This document shows positions 16,552 to 24,495 of a DNA stretch of 64,000 nucleotides, one piece after another (position 1 is the first letter of the stretch; every line of letters begins with the position of its first letter). Where the stretch lies: assembly GCA_934320655.1 (NCBI GenBank), contig CAKRFN010000012.1, positions 1-64,000 of the forward strand. The letters run 5' to 3'. The DNA is from an uncultured Eubacterium sp. GTDB taxonomy: Bacteria; Bacillota; Clostridia; Lachnospirales; Lachnospiraceae. Under the pieces are notes generated by a model that was not told where the DNA came from, ran no database searches, and was given only the letters and a program-made list of their open reading frames with translations. The translations under genes and the position numbers were made by a program.

Positions 16552-18888
16552 ATGACAGATATTATATTAGAGCTGCCGGCAGTCGCGCTGCGCGGAATGG
16601 TCATATTGCCGGGGATGCTGGTGCATTTTGACATCAGCCGGGAGCGCTCGATCCATGCGGTTGAGCAGTCGATGATGGAGGATGAGCGGATCTTTCTCGT
16701 CGCACAGCGGGATCCCGATGTGGAGGAGCCTGCGCAGGAGGATCTGTATCAGATCGGTACGATCGCCCATATCAAACAGGTCATCAAAATGCAGGGCGGC
16801 GTGATCCGCGTGCTGGTCGAGGGCGAGGAACGCGCAGAACTGGGTGAGATCATGGACGAGCAGACATTTTTAAAGGTGCAGGTGATCCGTTTTAACAGCG
16901 AAGATATGGAGGAACTGGCGGAAAATGTGCAGCAGGGAATGCTGCGCGGCGTACAGGAGACATTTACAAAGTACGCTGCTGTCAACGGCAAGGTGAGCAA
17001 AGAGCTGGTGCGTCAGGTCGGTGAACAGATCGATCTCGACAACACACTGGATATGATCGCAAACAACCTGTCGGTCGATTACCGCGGCAAACAGCGTCTG
17101 CTCGAGGCGGTGACACTGACCGAGCGCTATGAGGTGCTCGTCGCGATGCTTTTGCAGGAGATGGACATCATCGCGATCAAAAATGAGTTTCAGGAAAAGG
17201 TCCGGCAGGAGGTCGACAAAAACCAGAAGGAGTATCTGCTGCGGGAGCAGATGAAGGTCATCCGCAAGGAACTCGGCGAGGATAATACGGAGAGTGACAT
17301 CGACCATTTCCGCGCCGAACTCAGAAAACTCAAGGCGGATGCACAGATCAAGGAAAAGATCGCAAAGGAGATCGACCGTTTTAAAAATATCCCCTCCAAC
17401 TCGTCGGAAAGTGCGGTGTTGCGTGGATATCTGGAGACTGTTCTGGAGCTTCCGTGGAAAAAGGTGTCTAAGGACAACAAGGATCTGAGACATGCGAAGG
17501 AAGTGCTGGAGGAGCAGCATTTCGGCTTGGAAAAGGTCAAGGAGCGCATGCTGGAGTTTCTGGCGGTGCGCAATCTGACAAGCAAGGGCGACAGTCCGAT
17601 TATCTGTCTCGTCGGACCTCCGGGAACCGGAAAGACGAGTATCGCGCGTTCGGTTGCCGAGGCATTGAATAAAAAATATGTGCGCATCTGTCTGGGCGGC
17701 GTGCGTGATGAGGCGGAAATCCGCGGACACCGGCGCACTTACGTCGGGGCGATGCCGGGACGGCTTGTGACGGCACTTCGGTCTGCGGGAGTGAGCAATC
17801 CGCTCATTTTATTGGATGAGATCGACAAGGTGAGCAGCGATTACAAGGGAGATACCTCGTCTGCATTATTGGAAGTATTGGACGGCGAACAGAATCAGAA
17901 ATTCCGCGATCACTATGTGGAACTGCCGGTCGATCTGTCAGAGGTATTGTTTATCTGTACCGCGAACTCAACGGAGACGATCCCGCGACCGCTCTTAGAC
18001 CGTATGGAGCTGATCGAGGTCACAAGTTATACGGCAAACGAGAAATATCATATTGCGACCGATCATTTACTGCCCAAACAGATGAAGAAAAACGGTTTAG
18101 AGCCGGGGCAACTGGAGATCAGCCGCACGGCGATGGAACAGATCATTTCCGGCTATACGAGAGAGGCAGGTGTGCGTAATCTCGAGCGCAAGCTCGGTGA
18201 GATCTGCCGCAAGAGTGCGCGCCGGGTCTATGAGGGTGAAAAGAAGCAGATCCGGATCACTGCCGGCAATCTGGAGCAGTATCTCGGAAAGGTCAAATAT
18301 ACTGAGGACAAGGCAAACCAGACCGATGAGGTCGGCATCGTGCGCGGGCTCGCGTGGACGAGTGTCGGCGGTGTCACACTGGAGGTAGAGGTCAATCTGA
18401 TGCCCGGCAAGGGTGAAATGAAGCTGACCGGACAGATGGGTGATGTCATGAAAGAGTCTGCACAGACGGCGCTCAGCTATGTGCGCTCGGTCAGCACTGA
18501 TTACGGACTGGATAAAGATTTCTTTAGTGAGCATGATATTCATATCCATATTCCGGAGGGTGCAGTTCCTAAGGATGGACCGTCCGCGGGCATTACGATG
18601 GCATCTGCAATGCTCTCCGCAGTGACGGAGATTCCTGCGAGGGCAGATGTGGCGATGACCGGCGAGATCACGCTGCGCGGCAGAGTGCTCCCGATCGGTG
18701 GTCTGAAGGAAAAGCTGCTGGCGGCAAAAAATGCCGGGGTAAAGACTGTATGCGTGCCGAAAAAGAATGAGAAGGATCTGGAGGAAATCTCATCCGAGAT
18801 CACGCGGGGACTTTCGATCATTCCGGTGGAGCATATGAAAGAGGTACTGGATATTGTGCTGGTAAAGGAGAACAAAGATGGTAATTAA
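16552..18888 (+). CDS. lon: ATP-dependent protease La (Lon)
   Basis: The protein has about 778 residues with the full Lon layout. An N-terminal substrate-binding domain begins ELPAVALRGMVILPG. A coiled region and AAA+ module follow, with Walker A GPPGTGKTSIARSVA, Walker B LILLDEIDKV and the RGHRRTYVGAMPG signature. The C-terminal peptidase has the catalytic Ser in PKDGPSAGITMASA and the catalytic Lys in the GLKEKLLAAKNAG region. The start at 16552 follows GGGGGAGG; the longer in-frame extension to 16477 lies within the clpX terminator and is not coding. The engB gene overlaps its 3' end by 11 bases. It degrades misfolded and regulatory proteins. Confidence 0.96.
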   Translation: MTDIILELPAVALRGMVILPGMLVHFDISRERSIHAVEQSMMEDERIFLVAQRDPDVEEPAQEDLYQIGTIAHIKQVIKMQGGVIRVLVEGEERAELGEIMDEQTFLKVQVIRFNSEDMEELAENVQQGMLRGVQETFTKYAAVNGKVSKELVRQVGEQIDLDNTLDMIANNLSVDYRGKQRLLEAVTLTERYEVLVAMLLQEMDIIAIKNEFQEKVRQEVDKNQKEYLLREQMKVIRKELGEDNTESDIDHFRAELRKLKADAQIKEKIAKEIDRFKNIPSNSSESAVLRGYLETVLELPWKKVSKDNKDLRHAKEVLEEQHFGLEKVKERMLEFLAVRNLTSKGDSPIICLVGPPGTGKTSIARSVAEALNKKYVRICLGGVRDEAEIRGHRRTYVGAMPGRLVTALRSAGVSNPLILLDEIDKVSSDYKGDTSSALLEVLDGEQNQKFRDHYVELPVDLSEVLFICTANSTETIPRPLLDRMELIEVTSYTANEKYHIATDHLLPKQMKKNGLEPGQLEISRTAMEQIISGYTREAGVRNLERKLGEICRKSARRVYEGEKKQIRITAGNLEQYLGKVKYTEDKANQTDEVGIVRGLAWTSVGGVTLEVEVNLMPGKGEMKLTGQMGDVMKESAQTALSYVRSVSTDYGLDKDFFSEHDIHIHIPEGAVPKDGPSAGITMASAMLSAVTEIPARADVAMTGEITLRGRVLPIGGLKEKLLAAKNAGVKTVCVPKKNEKDLEEISSEITRGLSIIPVEHMKEVLDIVLVKENKDGN

Positions 18889-19471
18889 ACAGGTGAATCT
18901 GGAGACCGTGTGTGGGATCACAAGCAAGATTCCGGACAATCAGCTGCCGGAGATTGCGTTTGCAGGTAAATCGAATGTTGGAAAATCGTCACTGATCAAT
19001 GCGCTGATGAACCGCAAGTCATTGGCGCGTACCTCTTCCCAGCCGGGAAAGACGCAGACGATCAATTTTTATAATATCAACGATGCAATGTATCTGGTCG
19101 ATCTGCCCGGCTACGGCTACGCAAAGGTGTCGGAGAGCGAGCGTGCAAAATGGGGAAAAATGATCGAAAATTATCTGCACAGGAGTAAGCAGCTCCGGGC
19201 GGTATTTCTGCTCGTTGACATCCGCCATACACCGGGAACCAATGATAAGACGATGTATGACTGGATTGTGTATCAGGGCTACGACCCGATTATTATTGCG
19301 ACAAAATTAGATAAGCTGAAACGCTCGCAGGTGCAGAAAGCGCTGAAGGAGGTGCGTGCCGGACTTGGGCTGAAGGCGGACGATATTGTGATTCCGTTTT
19401 CCGCAGAGACCAAGCAGGGCAGGGAGGAGATCTGGGATCTGATGGATCACTTTGCAGCGGTAGTGCCTTAA
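18878..19471 (+). CDS. engB: Ribosome biogenesis GTPase EngB (YsxC/YihA)
   Basis: The small 197-residue GTPase has G1 AGKSNVGKSSLINAL at about residues 29-43, G3 DLPGYGYAKV, G4 TKLDKL and G5 FSAET. It assists assembly of the large ribosomal subunit. The ATG overlaps the end of lon and has AAGGAG upstream, and the lon-engB order is widely conserved. The 74-base gap to the next gene includes an 8-bp palindrome, CTAAAATA/TATTTTAG at 19501-19521. Confidence 0.95.
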   Translation: MVIKQVNLETVCGITSKIPDNQLPEIAFAGKSNVGKSSLINALMNRKSLARTSSQPGKTQTINFYNINDAMYLVDLPGYGYAKVSESERAKWGKMIENYLHRSKQLRAVFLLVDIRHTPGTNDKTMYDWIVYQGYDPIIIATKLDKLKRSQVQKALKEVRAGLGLKADDIVIPFSAETKQGREEIWDLMDHFAAVVP

Positions 19472-19500
19472 CCTACGACAGTATTCGACGCTGGGACTTG

Positions 19501-19521
19501 CTAAAATAAAATATATTTTAG
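19501..19521. repeat. Palindrome before the LytTR regulator gene
   Basis: CTAAAATA (19501-19508) and TATTTTAG (19514-19521) are perfect reverse complements around AAATA. The palindrome ends just before the ribosome binding site of the gene at 19545. It could be an operator or a weak hairpin. Confidence 0.4.
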
Positions 19522-19544
19522 AAGGAGACAGGCAGGGGAGTTAT

Positions 19545-20264
19545 ATGATCATCAGTATTTGTGATGACAGTTCGATCGCCAGGCGCGTTATAAAGGATAT
19601 GGTATTGCTTTATAAGGAACGACGAAAAATACCGGACCTGGAAGTTTTAGAATATGATTCGCCAATTCCGTTAGAGGAAGATCTTAAAAAAATAGAGTCG
19701 GATATTTATTTGCTGGACATCTTTTTTCCGGATGGCAATGGGATTGAGCTTGCAAAGAAGATCAGGCTTCGCTATCATTACAATCCGATTGTGTTTATCA
19801 CCGGTTCGGGTGAGTATATGATGAGAGCATTTCGTGTATATGCACTGCGCTATCTGCTCAAGCCGGTTCATATGCACGAGTTATTCGAGATACTGGACTA
19901 TGTGTTTGCAAAGGTGTGGAGACAGGAGCCGAAGTATTTCCCCATCCGGACGATCGACGGTACACAGAATCTGCGGTATTCGACCATCATGTATGTGGAG
20001 CGCGAGGGACAGGCATTTCTTGTTACGACGGGCAGCGGCAGAGTCTATCACAGCGTCACGTTGCGGAAATCTTTTGCAAGCAGATTGAAGGAACTGCTTG
20101 CGGACGAGCGTTTTGTGCAGACACATGTATCGTTTGTAGTCAATATTGATGCGGTGGAGGTATACCACAACAATTACATGGTGATGCAGGATGGGCGGGA
20201 AATACCGATCAGCCGGAAATTCCGTGCAGCAGTAAAAGCCAAATTTGGTTATGATGATGAGTAA
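19545..20264 (+). CDS. LytTR-family response regulator, orphan
   Basis: The 239-residue protein has an N-terminal receiver domain: acidic ICDDSS at about residues 4-9, the phospho-acceptor Asp in YLLDIFFPDGNG near residue 57, Thr/Ser in FITGSGEY, and the conserved Lys in YLLKPV. Residues from about 135 onward form a LytTR DNA-binding domain, with VEREGQAFLVTT and the C-terminal block FVQTHVSFVVNIDAV...IPISRKF. LytTR regulators usually activate genes for cell-surface or extracellular products from paired direct repeats. No histidine kinase gene is adjacent. The repeat pair upstream of the CAP/SLH gene (56618-56653) is a possible target, by inference. Confidence 0.9.
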   Translation: MIISICDDSSIARRVIKDMVLLYKERRKIPDLEVLEYDSPIPLEEDLKKIESDIYLLDIFFPDGNGIELAKKIRLRYHYNPIVFITGSGEYMMRAFRVYALRYLLKPVHMHELFEILDYVFAKVWRQEPKYFPIRTIDGTQNLRYSTIMYVEREGQAFLVTTGSGRVYHSVTLRKSFASRLKELLADERFVQTHVSFVVNIDAVEVYHNNYMVMQDGREIPISRKFRAAVKAKFGYDDE

Positions 20265-20331
20265 ATAGTTCAAATTATGCAAAAAATTACCATTTTTTTG
20301 CAATTTTTTATCGTCTATTCACTTTTCCGCG

Positions 20332-20362
20332 TTGATGTGGTAAGTTTTACTTACCATATAAT
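20332..20362 (+). promoter_or_regulatory. Promoter with an operator-like palindrome in its spacer
   Basis: TTGATG (20332-20337) and a consensus TATAAT (20357-20362) are 19 bases apart. The spacer is exactly the perfect palindrome TGGTAAGTTTTACTTACCA (20338-20356; 8-bp arms, TTT centre). A protein bound there would sit between the two hexamers, so tight repression or spacer-distorting activation is plausible. The 19-bp spacing is long, as in promoters activated by MerR-type regulators. Confidence 0.55.
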
Positions 20363-20385
20363 TTCATAGAAAAGGAGGAGTATTC

Positions 20386-20892
20386 ATGGATATGACGGTA
20401 TTTGAGCCGGGAAAGGAGTTGCAGCTGATTGAGAATTTACAGTCGCAAGGAATGACTGTCGTCATATGGAATGAGGCGGAGTCATTGAAACCGGGTTCAG
20501 CGAACCAGATGGCAAAGAAGACACCGTCAGAAGTAGCAGCCAATCGGGGGAATCGGTTGCAAGTACAGATCGCAGCGGATCTTGTGGGGATGGGATTTCG
20601 CAGAGGTCAAGTGGGGTTTAACAACATCGTAATAGCAATTTATCTGATTGCAAAAATGGGGTATGGACAACAGATTCGAATGACGCGTGATGTGTATCCG
20701 GAGGTGGCAAAGTATTACGGCACTTCCGCAAACAGTGTTGAGCGTACGATTCGCAATGCGATAGAATCGGTTTGGAAGCGGAGTAATCTGAAAACTTTGC
20801 GCCATATGTATCCGTATCCGTGCGACAATTCGAGTGGCAGACCAACGAATGCTGAATTTCTGATCAATACTGCAATGAAATATCGACAGTGA
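20386..20892 (+). CDS. Stand-alone Spo0A-type DNA-binding domain protein without a receiver
   Basis: The 168-residue protein carries a domain from about residue 60 to the end that matches the Spo0A C-terminal effector fold. GFNNIVIAIYLIAK corresponds to the G-x-x-Y-L-x-x-A-I segment, TRDVYPEVAKYYG to T-K-x-L-Y-P-x-I-A-K, SANSVERTIRNAIESVW to the recognition helix P-S-R-V-E-R-A-I-R-H-A-I-E-x-A-W, and GRPTNAEFL to G-K-P-T-N-S-E-F-I. The N-terminal 60 residues are not a CheY-like receiver and are too short for one. It could therefore compete with or modify Spo0A at 0A boxes, or act as an independent regulator. AAAGGAGG precedes the ATG. It follows the LytTR gene but has its own promoter. Confidence 0.8.
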   Translation: MDMTVFEPGKELQLIENLQSQGMTVVIWNEAESLKPGSANQMAKKTPSEVAANRGNRLQVQIAADLVGMGFRRGQVGFNNIVIAIYLIAKMGYGQQIRMTRDVYPEVAKYYGTSANSVERTIRNAIESVWKRSNLKTLRHMYPYPCDNSSGRPTNAEFLINTAMKYRQ

Positions 20893-20930
20893 AAAAAGTA
20901 CCATGCGGGGTTCCGCATGGTACTTTTTTG
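20889..20930. terminator. Bidirectional terminator between convergent genes
   Basis: Arms 20892-20908 and 20913-20929 are perfectly complementary (core GTACCATGCGG/CCGCATGGTAC), flanked by A-run and T-run. It serves both the Spo0A-like gene and the convergent leucine-rich-repeat gene. Confidence 0.9.
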
Positions 20931-20945
20931 TTTAAACCCATAATA

Positions 20946-22196
20946 TCAAATCGCATGTGTCTGAATCGCACTCTGTGCGGGTGCTTTCAGCCATGTTTCC
21001 AGATAGCTTTGTCCGTCTGCCGCCTTATACCAGACCTGCAGATTGGCGAGCGGCACACCGGCGAAAGAATCCGCTGCGATGCTCGTGATACCGGTTCCGG
21101 GGATGGTCAGGATCGATAATTTGATGCAGTTGAAAAATGCCATGTTTCCGATCTTGGTCACACCGGTGGGGACGGTCAGGTTGCTCAGCATATAGCAGTT
21201 GTAGAAGCACCGGTCGGGGATCGCCGTGAGCAGGTTGGACAGATGCACAGTTTGCAGTTTTTCACAGCCGGAAAAGCAGGCGGTTCCGAGTGTTGTCAGC
21301 TTGTCTCCCATAGAGACATTTCCCAACTGTTTGCAGTCTGCAAAGCATTCTTCTCCGAAAGACAGCACATTTTTGCAGCCGGAGATGCCGAACAGCGTGT
21401 CACAGCCCTTGAATGCACCTTTGCCGATCGTGCTCAGGCTGTCCGCACCGAAAAATGTGAGCAGCTTGTCACAGTCGTAAAATGCGTAGTCGCCGATTGA
21501 TTTTAAGTTCAGTGAAACCGGCAGGGTCGTGAGCGCGTCACAGTTATAGAACGTCTCTGTGTCGATCGTCTCCACCGCAGAGAGGTCGGGCAGCTGCTCG
21601 AGCGCATTGCATTCATAGAAAGCGCGCGCGCCGAGTGATGTGATCGTTCCGCCACAGTTGACAGACTTTAGCTGGTGGCAGCCCGCAAACATGGAAGTGC
21701 CGATCCTGGTGATGCCGGACGGCAGCGTGATCGTCTCCAGCCCGTCGCAGTTTTCAAACAGTCCGTCCGCAAGCTCCGTGACCGGATAACCCTCGATCGT
21801 ATCCGGAATCACAAGCTCTGTCTCGGTGATGCGAAGCAGCTTGTTGATCGCGATTTTGTCATATTTGACCTGATATTCATAGTATCTGGTGTAGTCGGTC
21901 GTGACGGTTACCGTACATTTTCTCGTCACTTTTCCGGCTTTGGCGGTGATGACTGCCTCACCGGGCGCTTGGGCGGTCACTTTTCCCTTTTTTGTAACAG
22001 TGGCAACCGATGTGTTACTGCTGCGCCATGTGATCTTTTTCGTGGTGCCCCGCAGCGACAGCGATGCGGTCTGCCCCTCGACGAGTGTAAGTGATGTCTG
22101 GTTCAGCCGGACTGCCGCATCCGCGGGCGTCGTGTGAATGCCCAAAAGTGCGATGATGAGTACCGCCAGAAACCATACGGACTTGCTCTTTTTCAT
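20946..22196 (-). CDS. Secreted BspA-like leucine-rich-repeat protein with an N-terminal Big_2 domain
   Basis: The 416-residue protein begins with a signal peptide (MKKSKSVWFLAVLIIALLG, cleavage near P-A-D-A). A bacterial Ig-like Big_2 domain follows at about residues 27-110, with SLRGTTKKITWRSSNTSVAT and the K-G-K-V-T-A strand. The rest is a series of LRR_5 (BspA-type) repeats of roughly 23 residues such as ITSLGARAFYECNALEQLP and LTTLGTACFSGCEKLQTV. GGAGGATTTTAC places the start at 22196; a longer frame to 22286 lacks a ribosome binding site. Family members bind host matrix or other bacteria, but no wall anchor is visible here. It is divergent from the subtilase gene, with a shared 145-base promoter region. 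Confidence 0.9.
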   Translation of the reverse strand: MKKSKSVWFLAVLIIALLGIHTTPADAAVRLNQTSLTLVEGQTASLSLRGTTKKITWRSSNTSVATVTKKGKVTAQAPGEAVITAKAGKVTRKCTVTVTTDYTRYYEYQVKYDKIAINKLLRITETELVIPDTIEGYPVTELADGLFENCDGLETITLPSGITRIGTSMFAGCHQLKSVNCGGTITSLGARAFYECNALEQLPDLSAVETIDTETFYNCDALTTLPVSLNLKSIGDYAFYDCDKLLTFFGADSLSTIGKGAFKGCDTLFGISGCKNVLSFGEECFADCKQLGNVSMGDKLTTLGTACFSGCEKLQTVHLSNLLTAIPDRCFYNCYMLSNLTVPTGVTKIGNMAFFNCIKLSILTIPGTGITSIAADSFAGVPLANLQVWYKAADGQSYLETWLKAPAQSAIQTHAI

Positions 22197-22276
22197 GTAA
22201 AATCCTCCTTCATTGACGCGCTGCGCCGATGCACCGGTCGACCGGCCATGCAAAAGCACAGCGAATTGGTATAAAT

Positions 22277-22310
22277 AGTATAACACATTTCATAGGTTGT
22301 GTGGTATACT
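22277..22310. promoter_or_regulatory. Symmetric divergent promoter pair between the LRR and subtilase genes
   Basis: AGTATAACACA (22277-22287) and TGTGTGGTATACT (22298-22310) form an inverted repeat. It places a TATACT -10 on each strand, at 22305-22310 rightward and at 22277-22282 leftward. Each would-be -35 region overlaps the opposite -10, so the two promoters should compete or be served by one dimeric regulator. The -35 hexamers are poor, which favours activator control. Confidence 0.4.
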
Positions 22311-22340
22311 ATTCATATTTAGAGTTATAGGAGTAACAGC

Positions 22341-24476
22341 ATGAAAAAAGGACGAAGTGCAGGCGCATTTTTACTGGCGATGCTGCTCGGCATACAGGTA
22401 ATGCCGCTGCAGGAGGTGTGGGCATCGCAGGTGCGCGTTCAGGAAACAGAAGAATTGATGGAAAACGCGCTCGCGGATCTGAGCGGAGCCTCCTATGCGG
22501 AGGGCGAGGCGCTCATATCCATTGAAGCTGCACCCGGCGCAGCATTGGCACAGGAGGGCGTATACCGTTACGATCAGGAGGTCGAGGTCGCCGGAGTCAG
22601 TGATTTTGGCGTGGATGAGAGCAGCGGAAAAGAATGCTATATCGTGCATCTTGTCTCCGATACATATTCGACAGAGGAGCTCATGGAGCTGGCATTGAAG
22701 CAATATTATGTGGACGGAGTGAGCGCGAATGGTTATCAGAAGCTGATGTCGACAGATCCCTACGTGGAGTCACAGTGGTATCTGGACGGCACGGGTACAG
22801 CCGGCGAGGGTATCCGCTGGTCACAGCAGCAGGTCGTACAGACCGACACGCCGGTGATCGCGGTCATCGATACAGGTGTGGACTATACGCATCCGGATCT
22901 GAGTGACTGTATGTGGGACAATCCTTATCCGGGAACACTCAAGGGCAGCCATGGTTACGATTTCGGTGATCATGATGCAGATCCGATGGATGAGAACGGA
23001 CACGGCACGCATGTGGCGGGGATCGCTGCTGCGGTGCAGGACAACGGAGTCGGGATCAGCGGTGTCGCACAGGCGCAGATCATGGCACTCAAGGTCACGG
23101 AGGGTGACTCGGACGAGATCTCGGATCTGGCGATCATCGAGGCATACGAATATATTTACGACGCAATGGACGCAGGGGTAAATGTCTGCGCGGTCAACTG
23201 TTCATGGGGCGGCAGTGCCGATACAAACGGCATTCTCTCGCTCGCGGTCGATATCGTCGGCGGAATGGGTGCATTGTCCGTATTTGCCGCAGGCAACGAT
23301 CACGTGAACTGGGACAATACGCGCAAAGCGCTCACGACTCCCTACGATCTGGACAGCCCTTATGTGGTGATTGTAGGTGCCTCCAACGAGGATGATGCCG
23401 CAGCCTATTATTCGGACTACAGTGCCAGCAAGGTAGATCTGTTCGCGCCCGGCAGCAATATGCTGTCTACTTATGTTGAGGATCTGTACATACCGGGGAT
23501 CTACAGCGACAGCCAGCGCAGGCAGCTATCGGTGTATTTTAACCGTTTCAGTGCAGATGCGGAGAATATACTTCCAGCGGGACAGACCTGGGAGAATTAT
23601 TATACGGCGGATGAGATCGGCATAGAGACCGGCTATACGGTAGACGCGAAACAGGTAAAAAACGGCTCCAACGGTTATCTGAAATTATCGGTGACGCGCA
23701 ATACCCGCTCGGATGAGGGCGAGGTTGCCGGTTCAATCTACGTCGATGTGACGGATCTGTATCTGGATCAGAATGCGACCTACTATGTGGGTTTCCTGGA
23801 CGGCGATGCGTCTGGCAGCGAGATCTGCTGGCAGGCACAGATGATGACCAGCACGCCGCAGGATTCCCGTTTTGTGACGGTTGGAAACCGTACTTATATG
23901 AGGATCGTCGGGCTGACAGTGGGCAAAAAATATGTCGGCACACCGATGGAGCTGTATCTGGATGACATCGCAATATCTGTGGCAAATGTGCAGCCACAGC
24001 AGTTTGGCGCTTATGCGTATCTGGACGGAACCTCGATGGCGACACCGGTCGTCAGTGCGGCGGTAGCTACGCTGGCAGCGGCAAATCCGGATATGTCGGC
24101 GAGTGAGCTGCGTGCACGGCTGATGGGATGTGTGCGCAAGGTAAGTGCGCTGTCGAACAAGTGCATTTCCGGCGGAGTGATCGATCTGTCCAAGCTGCGG
24201 ACGTTTGCCACAAGGGTGACGCTGAACCGGAAAAATGCGACGCTGCGGTATGGAAATACACTCAGGCTGAGCGCGCAGGTAGCACCTGATTATGTGACCA
24301 GTGACAAGGTGACATGGAAAACCAGCAATCAGAGATACGCGGTTGTGGATCAGAACGGTGTGGTACGTGCGAAAAAGGCAGGCATCGGACACACGGTAAA
24401 GATCACGGCGACAGCCGCGGACGGAAGCAGAAAATATGCTGTATGCAGAATCAAGATCAGAAAAAGTAACAGATAA
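22341..24476 (+). CDS. Secreted subtilisin-like serine protease with an inserted domain and C-terminal Ig-like module
   Basis: The 711-residue precursor starts with a signal peptide (MKKGRSAGAFLLAMLLGIQ) and an inhibitor-like prodomain of about 120 residues. The S8 catalytic residues are visible: Asp177 in VIAVIDTGVDYTHPDLSD, His221 in GHGTHVAGIAA, the oxyanion Asn near 318 in FAAGNDH, and Ser565 in LDGTSMATPVVSAAVA. Between APGSNMLSTYV and AYLDGTSMATP there are about 170 extra residues, where ordinary subtilases have only a dozen. These form a beta-rich insert (SIYVDVTDLYLDQNATYYV, MELYLDDIAIS) that looks like a jelly-roll binding module. The last 95 or so residues resemble a Big_2 Ig-like domain (VTWKTSNQRYAVVDQNG). 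It probably degrades extracellular protein or matures surface proteins. Confidence 0.92.
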   Translation: MKKGRSAGAFLLAMLLGIQVMPLQEVWASQVRVQETEELMENALADLSGASYAEGEALISIEAAPGAALAQEGVYRYDQEVEVAGVSDFGVDESSGKECYIVHLVSDTYSTEELMELALKQYYVDGVSANGYQKLMSTDPYVESQWYLDGTGTAGEGIRWSQQQVVQTDTPVIAVIDTGVDYTHPDLSDCMWDNPYPGTLKGSHGYDFGDHDADPMDENGHGTHVAGIAAAVQDNGVGISGVAQAQIMALKVTEGDSDEISDLAIIEAYEYIYDAMDAGVNVCAVNCSWGGSADTNGILSLAVDIVGGMGALSVFAAGNDHVNWDNTRKALTTPYDLDSPYVVIVGASNEDDAAAYYSDYSASKVDLFAPGSNMLSTYVEDLYIPGIYSDSQRRQLSVYFNRFSADAENILPAGQTWENYYTADEIGIETGYTVDAKQVKNGSNGYLKLSVTRNTRSDEGEVAGSIYVDVTDLYLDQNATYYVGFLDGDASGSEICWQAQMMTSTPQDSRFVTVGNRTYMRIVGLTVGKKYVGTPMELYLDDIAISVANVQPQQFGAYAYLDGTSMATPVVSAAVATLAAANPDMSASELRARLMGCVRKVSALSNKCISGGVIDLSKLRTFATRVTLNRKNATLRYGNTLRLSAQVAPDYVTSDKVTWKTSNQRYAVVDQNGVVRAKKAGIGHTVKITATAADGSRKYAVCRIKIRKSNR

Positions 24477-24495
24477 TGGCTAGCGGAGGAATGGT

